From NCBI GenBank assembly GCA_964484765.1, contig CAZAGI010000016.1, forward strand, positions 1 through 64,000: a stretch of 64,000 nucleotides of DNA, given 5' to 3'. The first letter of the stretch is position 1. Every line of letters begins with the position of its first letter. Positions 37,538-45,498 of this stretch are shown here, one piece after another. The DNA comes from DSVQ01 sp964484765 (lineage in GTDB: Bacteria > Planctomycetota > Planctomycetia > Planctomycetales > Planctomycetaceae). The notes below the pieces were generated by a model. The model did no database searches, had not been told where the DNA came from, and saw nothing but the letters and a program-made list of their open reading frames with translations. Made by a program: the position numbers and the translations under genes.

Positions 37538-37753
37538 TTACCGCGTAATGGCCTCGCGGACAATGGCGCGGGCCGCCTTGTAGGCGTGGCGGATAGTGAA
37601 CGAACGACCCTCGATTTGTTCTTCCGTGAAGTATTTGCCCACATCGCTCGTCGGCAATCCGGCCAGAGACAGGGTCAGGGGCATCAGATCGAGGAATTCA
37701 CGGTACCGGCGCTGAGCTTCGGCTTGATTCGCGGTGGCATCCCCTGTGGACAT
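37538..37753 (-). CDS. Small conserved-looking protein, unknown
   Basis: A 71-residue protein, mostly helical, with 'RRYREFLDLMPLTLSLAGLP', 'GKYFTEEQIEGRSFTIRHAYKAARAIVREAI'. GAGGAAG lies eight bases upstream of the ATG, a strong ribosome site, so it is taken as real. It has no close homologue I recognise. It sits between the FHA gene and the sigma gene on the same strand. Confidence 0.65.
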   Translation of the reverse strand: MSTGDATANQAEAQRRYREFLDLMPLTLSLAGLPTSDVGKYFTEEQIEGRSFTIRHAYKAARAIVREAITR

Positions 37754-37815
37754 GGCAAATCTTCCTCAAGTCGACAGCGGCCACCCTGGAGATCGTTCTA
37801 CCACGGAACATCCGT

Positions 37816-38805
37816 CTAGCGATTCGTGCGGCGCTGCATATAGTTCTTGATGATGTCCGCCGCGGGATTCGACTTGGTGGGAGTCGCGCCAGCAGCAGCA
37901 TCGCCCGGGGCCGCTGGTGGAGGCGGAGGTGGTTCTTTCAATCCCGTCGTTTCCGGATCCGGCAACTTCACCGGTGCCGCAGCGGATGTGGGGGAATTCG
38001 CAGCCGGATCCTCCTGCTGAGGCATTGGCATCCCGGGATAGCCTTGCGGCATCATCGGATAACCGGGCATCTGCGGGGCCATCGGGTAGCCCATGCCCAT
38101 GGGATAACCCGGCGCTCCATATCCTGGCGCACCGTAACCCGGATACGCTTGCGGGTAACCCATCGGCTGACCGTATCCGGGCATCATCGGATATCCCTGT
38201 CCGACCGGCATCCCCATCGGCATCATGCCGGGCATCATCATCGGTGGATTCATGGGAGCGGTCATACCGTTCAAAATCGCGGTGTCACCGGGAATGCCTC
38301 CCACCGGCAAAGCTTCCAAGGCACCGGGATAAACAGGCAATTCAAACGCGGTTTCTCCGGAAGTCCCGGCCGTTTGGGTTTCCAGCGCCCCGACGGGAAT
38401 TTCGATCGTCGCGTTCGTCTGCACGGCGGCTTCATCGACCACTTCGGGCGCCACGTCCAAAATGGAATTGAGTCCCGCGGCGGGGGCCAGCGTCGTCACT
38501 GGTGCCCGCTTGCCGATCACGATTTCGAGTTCGAGCTTCCCAATGGTGATGCGGTCGCCGTCTTCCAGCACGCGCTCGTTGCGTACCAGGTCACCGTTCA
38601 CGCGCGTGCCGTTGGTACTTCCCAGGTCACGCAAGCGAACAGTGAACTCGTCAACCAGGAACACACAGTGGTGCCGGCTGACGAGATCATTATTGGGGCG
38701 CAAGTGGCAATCTTGCTCGCGGCCGACGAGAAATTTCTTGGTGTTGATCGGGATACTGCGGCCCTGATGCTTTCCGCCCAGAACCTTGAACTCAGCATGG
38801 ATCAT
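37816..38805 (-). CDS. FHA domain protein with Pro/Met/Gly/Tyr-rich tail
   Basis: A 329-residue cytosolic protein starting at MIHAEFKVLGG (38805). Residues about 5-95 form an FHA phosphothreonine-binding domain: 'VGREQDCHLRPNNDLVSRHHCVFL' with the conserved GR, SRxH, then 'LRDLGSTNGTRVNG'. A linker follows, then a long low-complexity region (about 185-270) in repeats of 'GYPMMPGYGQPMGYPQ'. The last part is Pro-rich and ends 'IIKNYMQRRTNR'. It may read the phospho-state of kinases such as Hanks-type enzymes; none is adjacent. Confidence 0.92.
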   Translation of the reverse strand: MIHAEFKVLGGKHQGRSIPINTKKFLVGREQDCHLRPNNDLVSRHHCVFLVDEFTVRLRDLGSTNGTRVNGDLVRNERVLEDGDRITIGKLELEIVIGKRAPVTTLAPAAGLNSILDVAPEVVDEAAVQTNATIEIPVGALETQTAGTSGETAFELPVYPGALEALPVGGIPGDTAILNGMTAPMNPPMMMPGMMPMGMPVGQGYPMMPGYGQPMGYPQAYPGYGAPGYGAPGYPMGMGYPMAPQMPGYPMMPQGYPGMPMPQQEDPAANSPTSAAAPVKLPDPETTGLKEPPPPPPAAPGDAAAGATPTKSNPAADIIKNYMQRRTNR

Positions 38806-39059
38806 AAAACGCACCACCCTTCCGCTTGCTATCGGAGATCGCCGCCGCTCAATCTTCACTTACTGCAGAACGAAAACGCAACGAATGGGTCAACAACGGA
38901 AATGAGCTTTGCGGGACCAGCGAGCGGGCAAACAAGAAGGAAGAGAAATCTGCACCAATGACGCAAATCCGGCACTAGTCACGCTAGCACGATTCTTCCG
39001 GGAAAGTCAACCACGCGCTATCGGTTTTCCGTGGTGATCGGTCACAAGTTCATACCTTA
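38806..39059. other. Gene-free gap between FHA gene start and ligase gene end
   Basis: About 250 bases with no recognised gene or repeat; expected to carry the FHA gene promoter. Confidence 0.45.
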
Positions 39060-39803
39060 TTAACTCCATGAGAGCGACCTGTATTTTTGATCTCTCAAAA
39101 CCTGTGTACGGCTATGCTCTTCCATCGTCCAACCCGTCTCGTTGACGGCGCTCCCCACCCTCTGCGCGAGACTCTGACCCAGCGATCGCAGATTCACCAC
39201 GGGGGCGATGTCCACCAGTAAGTCCTGGATTCCCAAAATCTCCGGCGCAACCGGAGAATGTTGCAAGAGGAGGCTCCCATGCTGCAGCAACGCTCCTTTT
39301 CGCCGCCGCTGTGCGCTCCCGACAATCTTGGACTCCCCCAGGCAGAGGTCATGGGAATCACCACGCAGGTAACATAAGTACGGTTCCTCCGCTAGCGGTT
39401 GACTCACACCCCGGGGCCTCAGGTGAATTCCATTATCACCTGCCCAATCCGCAATTGCCTGATGAATCTGGCTGTAGAGATCGTAAGGATGGTGCAGGCG
39501 GAAATTCTTGCCGGGGATCACACAGCTGTAGGTCCATTCCCGATCGTGGAGGATTGCTCCGCCGCCGGTGAGGCGACGGACCATCGCGATCTCCGACCAC
39601 GGCGACTGCTGCATCCACGGTTCGAGTTGCTGGAAGTAGCCGAGTGATAACGTCGGCTGCTCCCACTGGTACATTCGCACAACCGGACACTCGCCGTGGA
39701 TCGCTTCCTCCAGCAGCACCTCATCGCGGGCCATGTTCTCCGCCCCGGAGAGCGGCACGGGCTCGATGATCAGTCGGCACTGCGGATACAGCGGCTCGGT
39801 CAT
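39060..39803 (-). CDS. Lipoate-protein ligase A family protein
   Basis: A 247-residue biotin/lipoate A/B ligase-family protein. Hallmarks: 'MARDEVLLEEA', 'QWEQPTLSLGYFQ', 'VRRLTGGGAILHDREWTYSC' (lipoate binding loop), and 'GESKIVGSAQRRRKGALLQHGSLLL' with the conserved Lys. It may be LplA (scavenging), LipM (octanoyl transfer) or a related amidotransferase; sequence alone cannot decide. Its place next to gcvPB/gcvPA/gcvH on the same strand suggests it lipoylates GcvH. Confidence 0.88.
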   Translation of the reverse strand: MTEPLYPQCRLIIEPVPLSGAENMARDEVLLEEAIHGECPVVRMYQWEQPTLSLGYFQQLEPWMQQSPWSEIAMVRRLTGGGAILHDREWTYSCVIPGKNFRLHHPYDLYSQIHQAIADWAGDNGIHLRPRGVSQPLAEEPYLCYLRGDSHDLCLGESKIVGSAQRRRKGALLQHGSLLLQHSPVAPEILGIQDLLVDIAPVVNLRSLGQSLAQRVGSAVNETGWTMEEHSRTQVLRDQKYRSLSWS

Positions 39804-39837
39804 CGTAATGACTGTGTCGCAACATAGGATAACGAAA

Positions 39838-39930
39838 ATGAAGAATGAAGAATCATGAATGAAGAATGCAAAACGAAAGAGCGACGCCCGGCTTTGCCCC
39901 GGTCCATTCTGAATTCTTCATTCCTCATTC
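39838..39930. repeat. GAATGAAGAAT inverted repeat
   Basis: Left arm AATGAAGAATGAAGAATCATGAATGAAGAATG (39838-39869) faces ATTCTGAATTCTTCATTCCTCATTC (39906-39930). It lies between the ligase gene and gcvPB. Confidence 0.6.
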
Positions 39931-39941
39931 CCCGTCTCTGC

Positions 39942-41417
39942 TTATCCGCGCAGACATTGTGCCCACTTCAGCACCGGTTGCCGGGCAGCTTGCACATCGC
40001 TCGGGCGGCTGATCGGCAGCGTGTGTGGAGCAAGTTTCAGGAACTCGGAGTCTTCCTGCAGGATCGCTGCAATCGCCGCGGCGAAGGCGTCGAGGGTTTC
40101 CTTCGACTCCGTTTCCGTCGGCTCCATCATCAGTGCTTCCGGAACCACCAGCGGGAAATACACCGTGGGCGCGTGGAAACCGAAATCCAGCAACCGCTTC
40201 GCGATCTCCATCGCCGAGATGCCTCGCGATTTGAGAATGTCCGAGGCCGACGCGACGAATTCGTGCAGGCAATACTGCCCCAGCGGCGCGGCGAGAATCG
40301 GCGCCAGCAAGGCTTTCAGATAATTCGCGTTGAGAATCGCCTGCTCGGCGGCATCCCGCACGCCCTGAGCGCCCAGTGTCCGCAGGTACAAATAACCTCG
40401 TAGCAGAATGCCGACGTTACCGAAATGCGTCCGCACACGACCGATCGATTTTGCGGGTGTCGTGAGTTCATACGTCGCCGTGCCGTCCTTCGCAGTCGTC
40501 TTCGTGATGATCGGACCGGGCAGATAATCCTTCAGAAAGTCTCGCACGCCAATCGGTCCGGCCCCGGGACCACCCGCGCCGTGCGGGCCGGTGAAGGTTT
40601 TGTGGACGTTGTAGTGCATCATGTCGCCGCCGAAGTCACCCGGCCGCGTGATGCCCATGATGGCGTTCATGTTCGCACCATCAATGTACACCAAACCGCC
40701 GGCATCATGCAGAATCTGTGCGGCGGCGGCGATGTCCGGTTCGAACAAACCGAGCGTGTTCGGATTCGTGACCATGAAGACCGCGGTGTTCTTGTCGACC
40801 GCTTTGCGAAGGGCGTTGAGATCGATGAAACCGTTTGCCGTCGCGGGCAACTGGATGCAATCAAATCCAGCGATGGCCGCACTGGCAGGGTTGGTGCCGT
40901 GGGCGCTTGCAGGGAAGACGACCTTCGTGCGGTGTTCGCCTTTGTCCCGGAAGTATGCCGCCGCCACGAGCAGTGCTGTCAACTCTCCCTGCGCACCCGC
41001 TGCGGGTTGCATCGAGACCGCGGGTAACCCGGCGATCTCCGCGAGCATCTCCTGCATCTCGTACAGAATCGCCAGCAGCCCCTGCATGTTCGCGGGGGAC
41101 TGATAGGGATGAACGTCAACAATGCCCGGCAACTTTGCCAGCCGTTCGTGCCGTTTCGGGTTGTACTTCATCGTACAACTGCCGAGCGGGTAGAAATGCG
41201 TGTCGACCGACATGTTCCGCGTCGACAGATTGACGTAGTGACGGACCACGTCGGGTTCGGTGAGTTCCGGCAACTGCGGCGGCTGTGCGGCGAGGAAGTC
41301 CGCAGGGATCATGTCCTTGAGGGCGCGAATCGGGACATCCGCCGCGGGAAACGTTTCCGCCCGGCGACCGGTGTGCGACAACTCCGATAACAACTGCACG
41401 GCCTGCGTATTCCGCAT
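39942..41417 (-). CDS. gcvPB: Glycine dehydrogenase (decarboxylating) subunit 2
   Basis: C-terminal half of P-protein in the two-subunit form of glycine cleavage, which decarboxylates glycine and transfers aminomethyl to lipoyl-GcvH. The 491-residue protein has the PLP-lysine region 'NVHKTFTGPHGAGGPGAG' (about residues 270-287), 'YIDGANMNAIMG', 'MQPAAGAQGELTALL', 'GSCTMKYNPKRHE' and 'GMDV'-less C-terminus typical of PB. gcvPA lies upstream in the same strand. Length fits the split form. Confidence 0.95.
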   Translation of the reverse strand: MRNTQAVQLLSELSHTGRRAETFPAADVPIRALKDMIPADFLAAQPPQLPELTEPDVVRHYVNLSTRNMSVDTHFYPLGSCTMKYNPKRHERLAKLPGIVDVHPYQSPANMQGLLAILYEMQEMLAEIAGLPAVSMQPAAGAQGELTALLVAAAYFRDKGEHRTKVVFPASAHGTNPASAAIAGFDCIQLPATANGFIDLNALRKAVDKNTAVFMVTNPNTLGLFEPDIAAAAQILHDAGGLVYIDGANMNAIMGITRPGDFGGDMMHYNVHKTFTGPHGAGGPGAGPIGVRDFLKDYLPGPIITKTTAKDGTATYELTTPAKSIGRVRTHFGNVGILLRGYLYLRTLGAQGVRDAAEQAILNANYLKALLAPILAAPLGQYCLHEFVASASDILKSRGISAMEIAKRLLDFGFHAPTVYFPLVVPEALMMEPTETESKETLDAFAAAIAAILQEDSEFLKLAPHTLPISRPSDVQAARQPVLKWAQCLRG

Positions 41418-41446
41418 GCTGTATCATCCCTACCGACAACAAACAC

Positions 41447-41517
41447 GTCGGGGCAGGGGCCCCGACCTATAAGCTTCAGTTTGATTCAATTGGATAGATC
41501 GGGGCCCCTGCCCCGAT
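41447..41517. repeat. GTCGGGGCAGGGGCCCCGAC inverted repeat (copy 1)
   Basis: Arms 41447-41470 and 41494-41517 are near reverse complements (GTCGGGGCAGGGGCCCCGACCTAT / ATAGATCGGGGCCCCTGCCCCGAT). Lies in the gap between gcvPB and gcvPA. A second copy, nested in a larger element, is at 53311-53383. Confidence 0.85.
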
Positions 41518-41523
41518 TCCTCG

Positions 41524-42882
41524 TCACATTGACAAAGCTGCGGCCAAACGATCGATGTCGTCCTTCGTCCGGCATTCCGTCACCGCGACGAGGAACGCTC
41601 GATCACGATCAACGACGGACATTCCTGGGACCGCCGGCAACCGGTTCAAGCACGGGCCGATATCGAAACCAGCGGCTCGCGCTTTGGCTTGCCAATTGGA
41701 CGCGGGCTGATCGCTGGTCAGCGCAAATTCCTTCAGGAACGGTGCGGTCGACAAGCGCTTCAACCCCGGTATCGCCGCTAATTTTTCCGCGGCGTAATGG
41801 GCCTTCCGACAGCACAACTCCGCGACTTCCCGCAAACCTTCCGGTCCGAGCGACGCGAGATACACCGTCGCGCGAAGGGCCATCAACCCTTGGTTCGTGC
41901 AGATGTTGCTCGTGGCTTTTTCCCGGCGGATGTGTTGCTCGCGGGCTTGCAGATTCAGCACGAAACAGCGTTTGCCATTGCGGTCGACCGTCTCGCCGAT
42001 CAACCGGCCGGGCAACTTGCGGACGAATTCACTTTTGCACGCGAGGACACCGAGATACGGTCCGCCGAATTGCAACGGGATGCCCAGCGATTGCCCTTCT
42101 GCGACCGCGATGTCTGCCCCGCGGTCACCCGGTCGTTTCAGAATGCCGAGGCTGAGCGGATCGAATGAGACGATACACAATGCGCCGTGTTTGTGAGCCA
42201 GCTCGCTCACGACAGCGACATCTTCTAACGCGCCGAGCACGTTCGGATCTTGTACCACAATCGCTGCGGTTTGATCGTCGACCAGCTTCGCCAGCGCTGC
42301 GGTATCGGTCACGCCATCGACCAAGGGGACGACGCGCACGTCGGTGTCGAGATGCAGGACGTGCGTCTGCACGACCTGCACGGCTTCGGGATGCACGCCG
42401 CCGCAGAGGACGACGTTTCCGCGGCGATCGGTGGACCGCATCGCCATCGTCACAGCTTCGCTGATCGCCGAGCCGCCTTCGTAGAGACTGGCGTTGGAGA
42501 CATCCATTCCCGTCAGTTCGCAGATGAGCGATTGATACTCGAAGAACGCCTGCAGACTCCCCTGCGACGCTTCGGCCTGATATGGGGTGTAAGCCGTGTA
42601 GAATTCGCCGCGGCCGGTGATTTCGTCGACCACACTCGGGATGAAATGATCGTACGCGCCGCCGCCGAGGAAACACGTCCGCACCGAAACGCCTACAGTA
42701 TCGGAGGCAAGCTTCCTCACGTGCTGTTCGAGTTCAATCTCGGTCAACGCCGGCGGCAGGTTAAGCAATCCGCGCTGCTGCAACTTTGCAGGAATCTGTT
42801 CCAGCAAAGTCTCGATCGACGGCACGCCGATGGTCTGCAACATCTCCTGCTGTTGCTGCGGCGTGCGGAAGAGATAAGCCAT
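41524..42882 (-). CDS. gcvPA: Glycine dehydrogenase (decarboxylating) subunit 1
   Basis: N-terminal half of the P-protein, 452 residues. Features: 'FLGGGAYDHFIPSVVDEITGRGEFYTAYTPYQAEASQGSLQ', 'GMDVSNASLYEGGSAISEAVTMAMR', 'QLGGPYLGVLACK' region, and 'FVLNLQAREQHIRREKATSNICTNQ'. Forms the alpha2beta2 enzyme with GcvPB. gcvH is upstream; an inverted repeat of the CTCTTGACTC family sits between gcvH and this gene. Confidence 0.95.
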   Translation of the reverse strand: MAYLFRTPQQQQEMLQTIGVPSIETLLEQIPAKLQQRGLLNLPPALTEIELEQHVRKLASDTVGVSVRTCFLGGGAYDHFIPSVVDEITGRGEFYTAYTPYQAEASQGSLQAFFEYQSLICELTGMDVSNASLYEGGSAISEAVTMAMRSTDRRGNVVLCGGVHPEAVQVVQTHVLHLDTDVRVVPLVDGVTDTAALAKLVDDQTAAIVVQDPNVLGALEDVAVVSELAHKHGALCIVSFDPLSLGILKRPGDRGADIAVAEGQSLGIPLQFGGPYLGVLACKSEFVRKLPGRLIGETVDRNGKRCFVLNLQAREQHIRREKATSNICTNQGLMALRATVYLASLGPEGLREVAELCCRKAHYAAEKLAAIPGLKRLSTAPFLKEFALTSDQPASNWQAKARAAGFDIGPCLNRLPAVPGMSVVDRDRAFLVAVTECRTKDDIDRLAAALSM

Positions 42883-42897
42883 GACAAATCCAGGGAG

Positions 42898-43016
42898 GTC
42901 AAGAGTCGAGAGTCAAGAGCCGGAAAAAATGCGGTGTTGAAACGATCGTTTTTCAGGCGAAGCGACCAGTCGAAAGTTTACTCCGGCTCTTGACTCTCGA
43001 CTCTCCGCTCTCGACT
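42898..43016. repeat. CTCTCGACTCTTGACTC inverted repeat (copy 1)
   Basis: Arms 42898-42924 (GTCAAGAGTCGAGAGTCAAGAGCC...) and 42982-43016 are inverted copies. Copies 2 and 3 at 51729-51833 and 56598-56690 share the same core (GAGAGCGGAGAG, CTGGCTCTCGACTC). It is between gcvH and gcvPA. Confidence 0.85.
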
Positions 43017-43019
43017 GTC

Positions 43020-43406
43020 TCAATGCGCTTCACTCTCGCAGTGCGCGGCATAGGCGGCGGCATCGAGTAGAACGCTGACCTGCGCCGGATCCGACATCTT
43101 CACCTTGATCATCCACGCCTTCGCATGCGGGTCCTGCTGGAGCCATTCGAGGTTGTTCGCCAGCGGCGTGTTGACTTCGGTCACCGTCCCGGAAACCGGG
43201 GCATAAAGATCACTGACGTGCTTGACGCTTTCGATTTCGCCGAACGGTTCACCCGCTGCGACCACTTTCCCAATTTTAGGCAGGTCGACAAACACCAGGT
43301 CGCTCAGCAGCTTCACGGCGAATTCGGTAATGCCAATTGTGGCCACGTCACCGTCAACGGCAACCCATTCATGAGTCTTGGCAAAACGTAATGGTAGAGA
43401 ACTCAA
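43020..43406 (-). CDS. gcvH: Glycine cleavage system H protein
   Basis: Lipoyl carrier of the glycine cleavage system, 128 residues. The start is set at TTG 43406 (MSSLPLRFAKTHEWV) because an AAGGAG box (43414-43420) lies seven bases upstream and the size then equals the normal family length; an in-frame ATG at 43508 would add 34 unrelated residues. The lipoylated lysine is K62 in 'EIESVKHVSDLYAPVSG', with the family motif 'GITEFAVKLLSDLVFVDLP'. C-terminal 'WMIKVKMSDP' is conserved. Upstream of gcvPA in the same strand. Confidence 0.93.
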   Translation of the reverse strand: MSSLPLRFAKTHEWVAVDGDVATIGITEFAVKLLSDLVFVDLPKIGKVVAAGEPFGEIESVKHVSDLYAPVSGTVTEVNTPLANNLEWLQQDPHAKAWMIKVKMSDPAQVSVLLDAAAYAAHCESEAH

Positions 43407-43413
43407 CGTCCGA

Positions 43414-43420
43414 CTCCTTC
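43414..43420 (-). promoter_or_regulatory. Ribosome binding site deciding the gcvH TTG start
   Basis: Minus-strand GAAGGAG (forward CTCCTTC), seven bases before the TTG at 43406. It is the best Shine-Dalgarno match in the region and settles the start. Confidence 0.8.
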
Positions 43421-43540
43421 CGGGATGGATTTGTAAGCTTGTTTCGTCAGGCACCGCACGGCTGGCGGGGAGAGGATTCATCTCAACTCGAAGCGCAGGG
43501 AGACACACGATCGTACCGACGCGACACCACGGCGGCGAGT

Positions 43541-44047
43541 CTACAGCTTCGGCTGCTGGTCGGTCGGCGGTTCACCGGACGACTGGCCGAGCCGCGGCGG
43601 ACAACCGTTCTGCGCCTCGAACATCGCAATTTTTTCCAGTCGCCGCGCATGCCGTCCGCCTTCGAATTCGGTCGTCAGCCAGATTTCCACCATCCGGCTG
43701 ACCAGCCGTTCGCCGAGCAGGTCGGCAGACAGACAGAGCACGTTGGCGTCGTTGTGGCGGCGACTCATTTCGGCGGTGAGGTCGTCGTGACAGGGAACCG
43801 CGCGGACACCGCAGAATTTGTTCGCGACAATGCACATCCCCATGCCCGTGCCGCAAATCAGAATGCCGCGGTCGATATCGCCGTGGGTGAGCGCCTGGGC
43901 CACGCGAGCGGCAAAATCGGGGTAGTCGACGTTCTCACCCGACTGCGGGCCGTAGTCGAGTGGTTCGTGTCCCAACTCGGCGACCTGCTCGAGGATTTTC
44001 GCCTTCACCTGATATCCGCGGTGATCACTGGCAACAGCGATTTTCAT
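43541..44047 (-). CDS. rpiB: Ribose-5-phosphate isomerase B
   Basis: Interconverts ribose-5-P and ribulose-5-P, in the pentose phosphate pathway. The 168-residue protein has the RpiB/LacA-LacB motifs: 'IAVASDHRGYQVK', 'DYPDFAARVAQA', 'GILICGTGMGMCIVANKFCGVRAVPCHDDLTAEMSRRHNDANVLCLSADLLG'. The Cys in 'ICGTGMG' is the catalytic base in this family. A C-terminal extension of about 20 residues is Pro/Gln-rich. Its start overlaps the upstream fusion gene by ATGA (44044-44047). Confidence 0.95.
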   Translation of the reverse strand: MKIAVASDHRGYQVKAKILEQVAELGHEPLDYGPQSGENVDYPDFAARVAQALTHGDIDRGILICGTGMGMCIVANKFCGVRAVPCHDDLTAEMSRRHNDANVLCLSADLLGERLVSRMVEIWLTTEFEGGRHARRLEKIAMFEAQNGCPPRLGQSSGEPPTDQQPKL

Positions 44048-45162
44048 GGCGTCGACTTCGTCTCCGGAACGATCCGCGCGACGAGCAATTCGACGGACCG
44101 TTGAATATCCAGTTTACACGCTTCATAAGCCGCCCGCCCCGCTCCGATGGGGTCAGACACATCCGATTGATCGGCAGTCAACAAGTGCACACGTTCCGCG
44201 AGATCCGGTCGCTCACTCAAAATCGCCTGGCGATGCGAACGAGTCATCGTATAAATCTGATCGGCCTGACAAAGCAGCCGTTCGGTTAGCGGCTGGCTTT
44301 CATGTCCGCGTAAATCAATGTTGTCGGCAGCAAGAATTTCCACGCCTTCCCGACTCGCCGGCGCCCCCACGGCGGCGGAAATGCCCGCTGAAAGCACAAT
44401 ATAGCCTCGATCGACCAGATCGTCGTCGGCACAGCCTAACCTTCTTGCAAGGGCGCGGCGGAACAGCGCTTCCGCCATGGGGCTGCGACAGGTATTTCCC
44501 GTGCAGACGAACAGCACGATCTCACTCGCCATCCGTTGCAGGTTGCGATCGCTCATCACGCCGGGACTGCGCACCGACCATTGGTCACCTCGAAAGCGGA
44601 CATCGGTTGTCGGTTCGCCATACCGAGTGGGGCCGTCATCAATGAGGAAGCTCGCAATGTCACCCACAGATGCGGCCGCTTCCTTTACGGTTCGCCAGCC
44701 AGTCGCGACGGCGGTATCCGCCAACGCCACGAGGGGTGCGGGAAGCAATCGCTGCACTTCGTGCCAGACGGCATGGGCCGGAGTGCGGAGACCAACACCG
44801 CCATCTCCCGTCGTCAGTGCCTGGCGCGATACATCCGGTAGCCGCTTCCATAAGCAGCCGAGTTGCTGCTCGGCAAATGACAGCACGATGGGACCAGGCC
44901 AGCAGCGCAAGGCCAGCTTGCGGGCGACGTTGGGAAAAGCGTCAACATAATCGCGCGCTTCTTCCCCGCTCTTGACTGCCAGCGTGGTCTCGCCGAACGA
45001 CCGAACCAATTGAGCGGCTTCAGGTTGCAGCGACGCAGCCGCAATCGTATAGAATGTTTCTGTCGGCAGAACCACCAACCGGCCTTGCGAGAGTTCCTCG
45101 CACGCTCGGTGGATGACATCCCGGGGATCGTCGGCTCGCCGTAAATCGAGGATTTCGGGCAT
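44044..45162 (-). CDS. Fusion: YrdC/Sua5-like domain + low-molecular-weight protein tyrosine phosphatase
   Basis: A 372-residue protein starting MPEILDLRRADD (45162). Residues about 10-195 resemble YrdC/Sua5 ('GRLVVLPTETFYTIAAASLQPEAAQLVRSFG', 'CWPGPIVLSF', 'GVGLRTPAHAV'), but the substrate-binding 'TSANxSG' site is replaced ('VALADTAVATG') and the first K-R motif is weak, so threonylcarbamoyladenylate synthesis is doubtful. Residues about 215-372 are an LMW-PTP: 'FVCTGNTCRSPMAEALF' (C220-x5-R226) and the general-acid loop 'SDPIG' (D337). The stop overlaps rpiB's ATG, giving co-translation. Dephosphorylation of tyrosine or arginine is inferred. Confidence 0.85.
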   Translation of the reverse strand: MPEILDLRRADDPRDVIHRACEELSQGRLVVLPTETFYTIAAASLQPEAAQLVRSFGETTLAVKSGEEARDYVDAFPNVARKLALRCWPGPIVLSFAEQQLGCLWKRLPDVSRQALTTGDGGVGLRTPAHAVWHEVQRLLPAPLVALADTAVATGWRTVKEAAASVGDIASFLIDDGPTRYGEPTTDVRFRGDQWSVRSPGVMSDRNLQRMASEIVLFVCTGNTCRSPMAEALFRRALARRLGCADDDLVDRGYIVLSAGISAAVGAPASREGVEILAADNIDLRGHESQPLTERLLCQADQIYTMTRSHRQAILSERPDLAERVHLLTADQSDVSDPIGAGRAAYEACKLDIQRSVELLVARIVPETKSTP

Positions 45163-45498
45163 GAGTCCACGTTCCGAACGTGATGTGATGAAAGAAGATC
45201 GGGCGATACCCGGCTGATCAAATCCGAGAAGCGGCTCAACGGAACCGGCAAGGGACGACGTCTTCCCATTCAGGCGGCGTGCTGACCACCCACGAATCCC
45301 CCACGATGGTAGTGTATCGCTCCCATCCCCGATCTTCAAGCGCGTTCCGTTCAGGAGAAATTCACAAGATCAAATCTGACAATGGGTTTCGCGATGCCGC
45401 CTTTTATGAATGCGGTTCTCCACGTAGGGTTTGCCGAGTCCGCGAGGCGAACCATTGCGTGCGATCACGCTTCGCCGCGCTCGAGCGACAGGGCGACA
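45163..45498. other. Gene-free gap with a GTAGGGTTTGCCGAG repeat
   Basis: About 335 bases. It contains the repeat copy at 45424-45456. No coding frame is convincing. Confidence 0.5.
45424..45456. repeat. GTAGGGTTTGCCGAG-family repeat copy
   Basis: Reads GTAGGGTTTGCCGAGTCCGCGAGGCGAACCATT; matches the reverse complement of 10224-10256 and of 53504-53537. Located between the phosphatase gene and the inositol-phosphatase-like gene. Confidence 0.65.
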
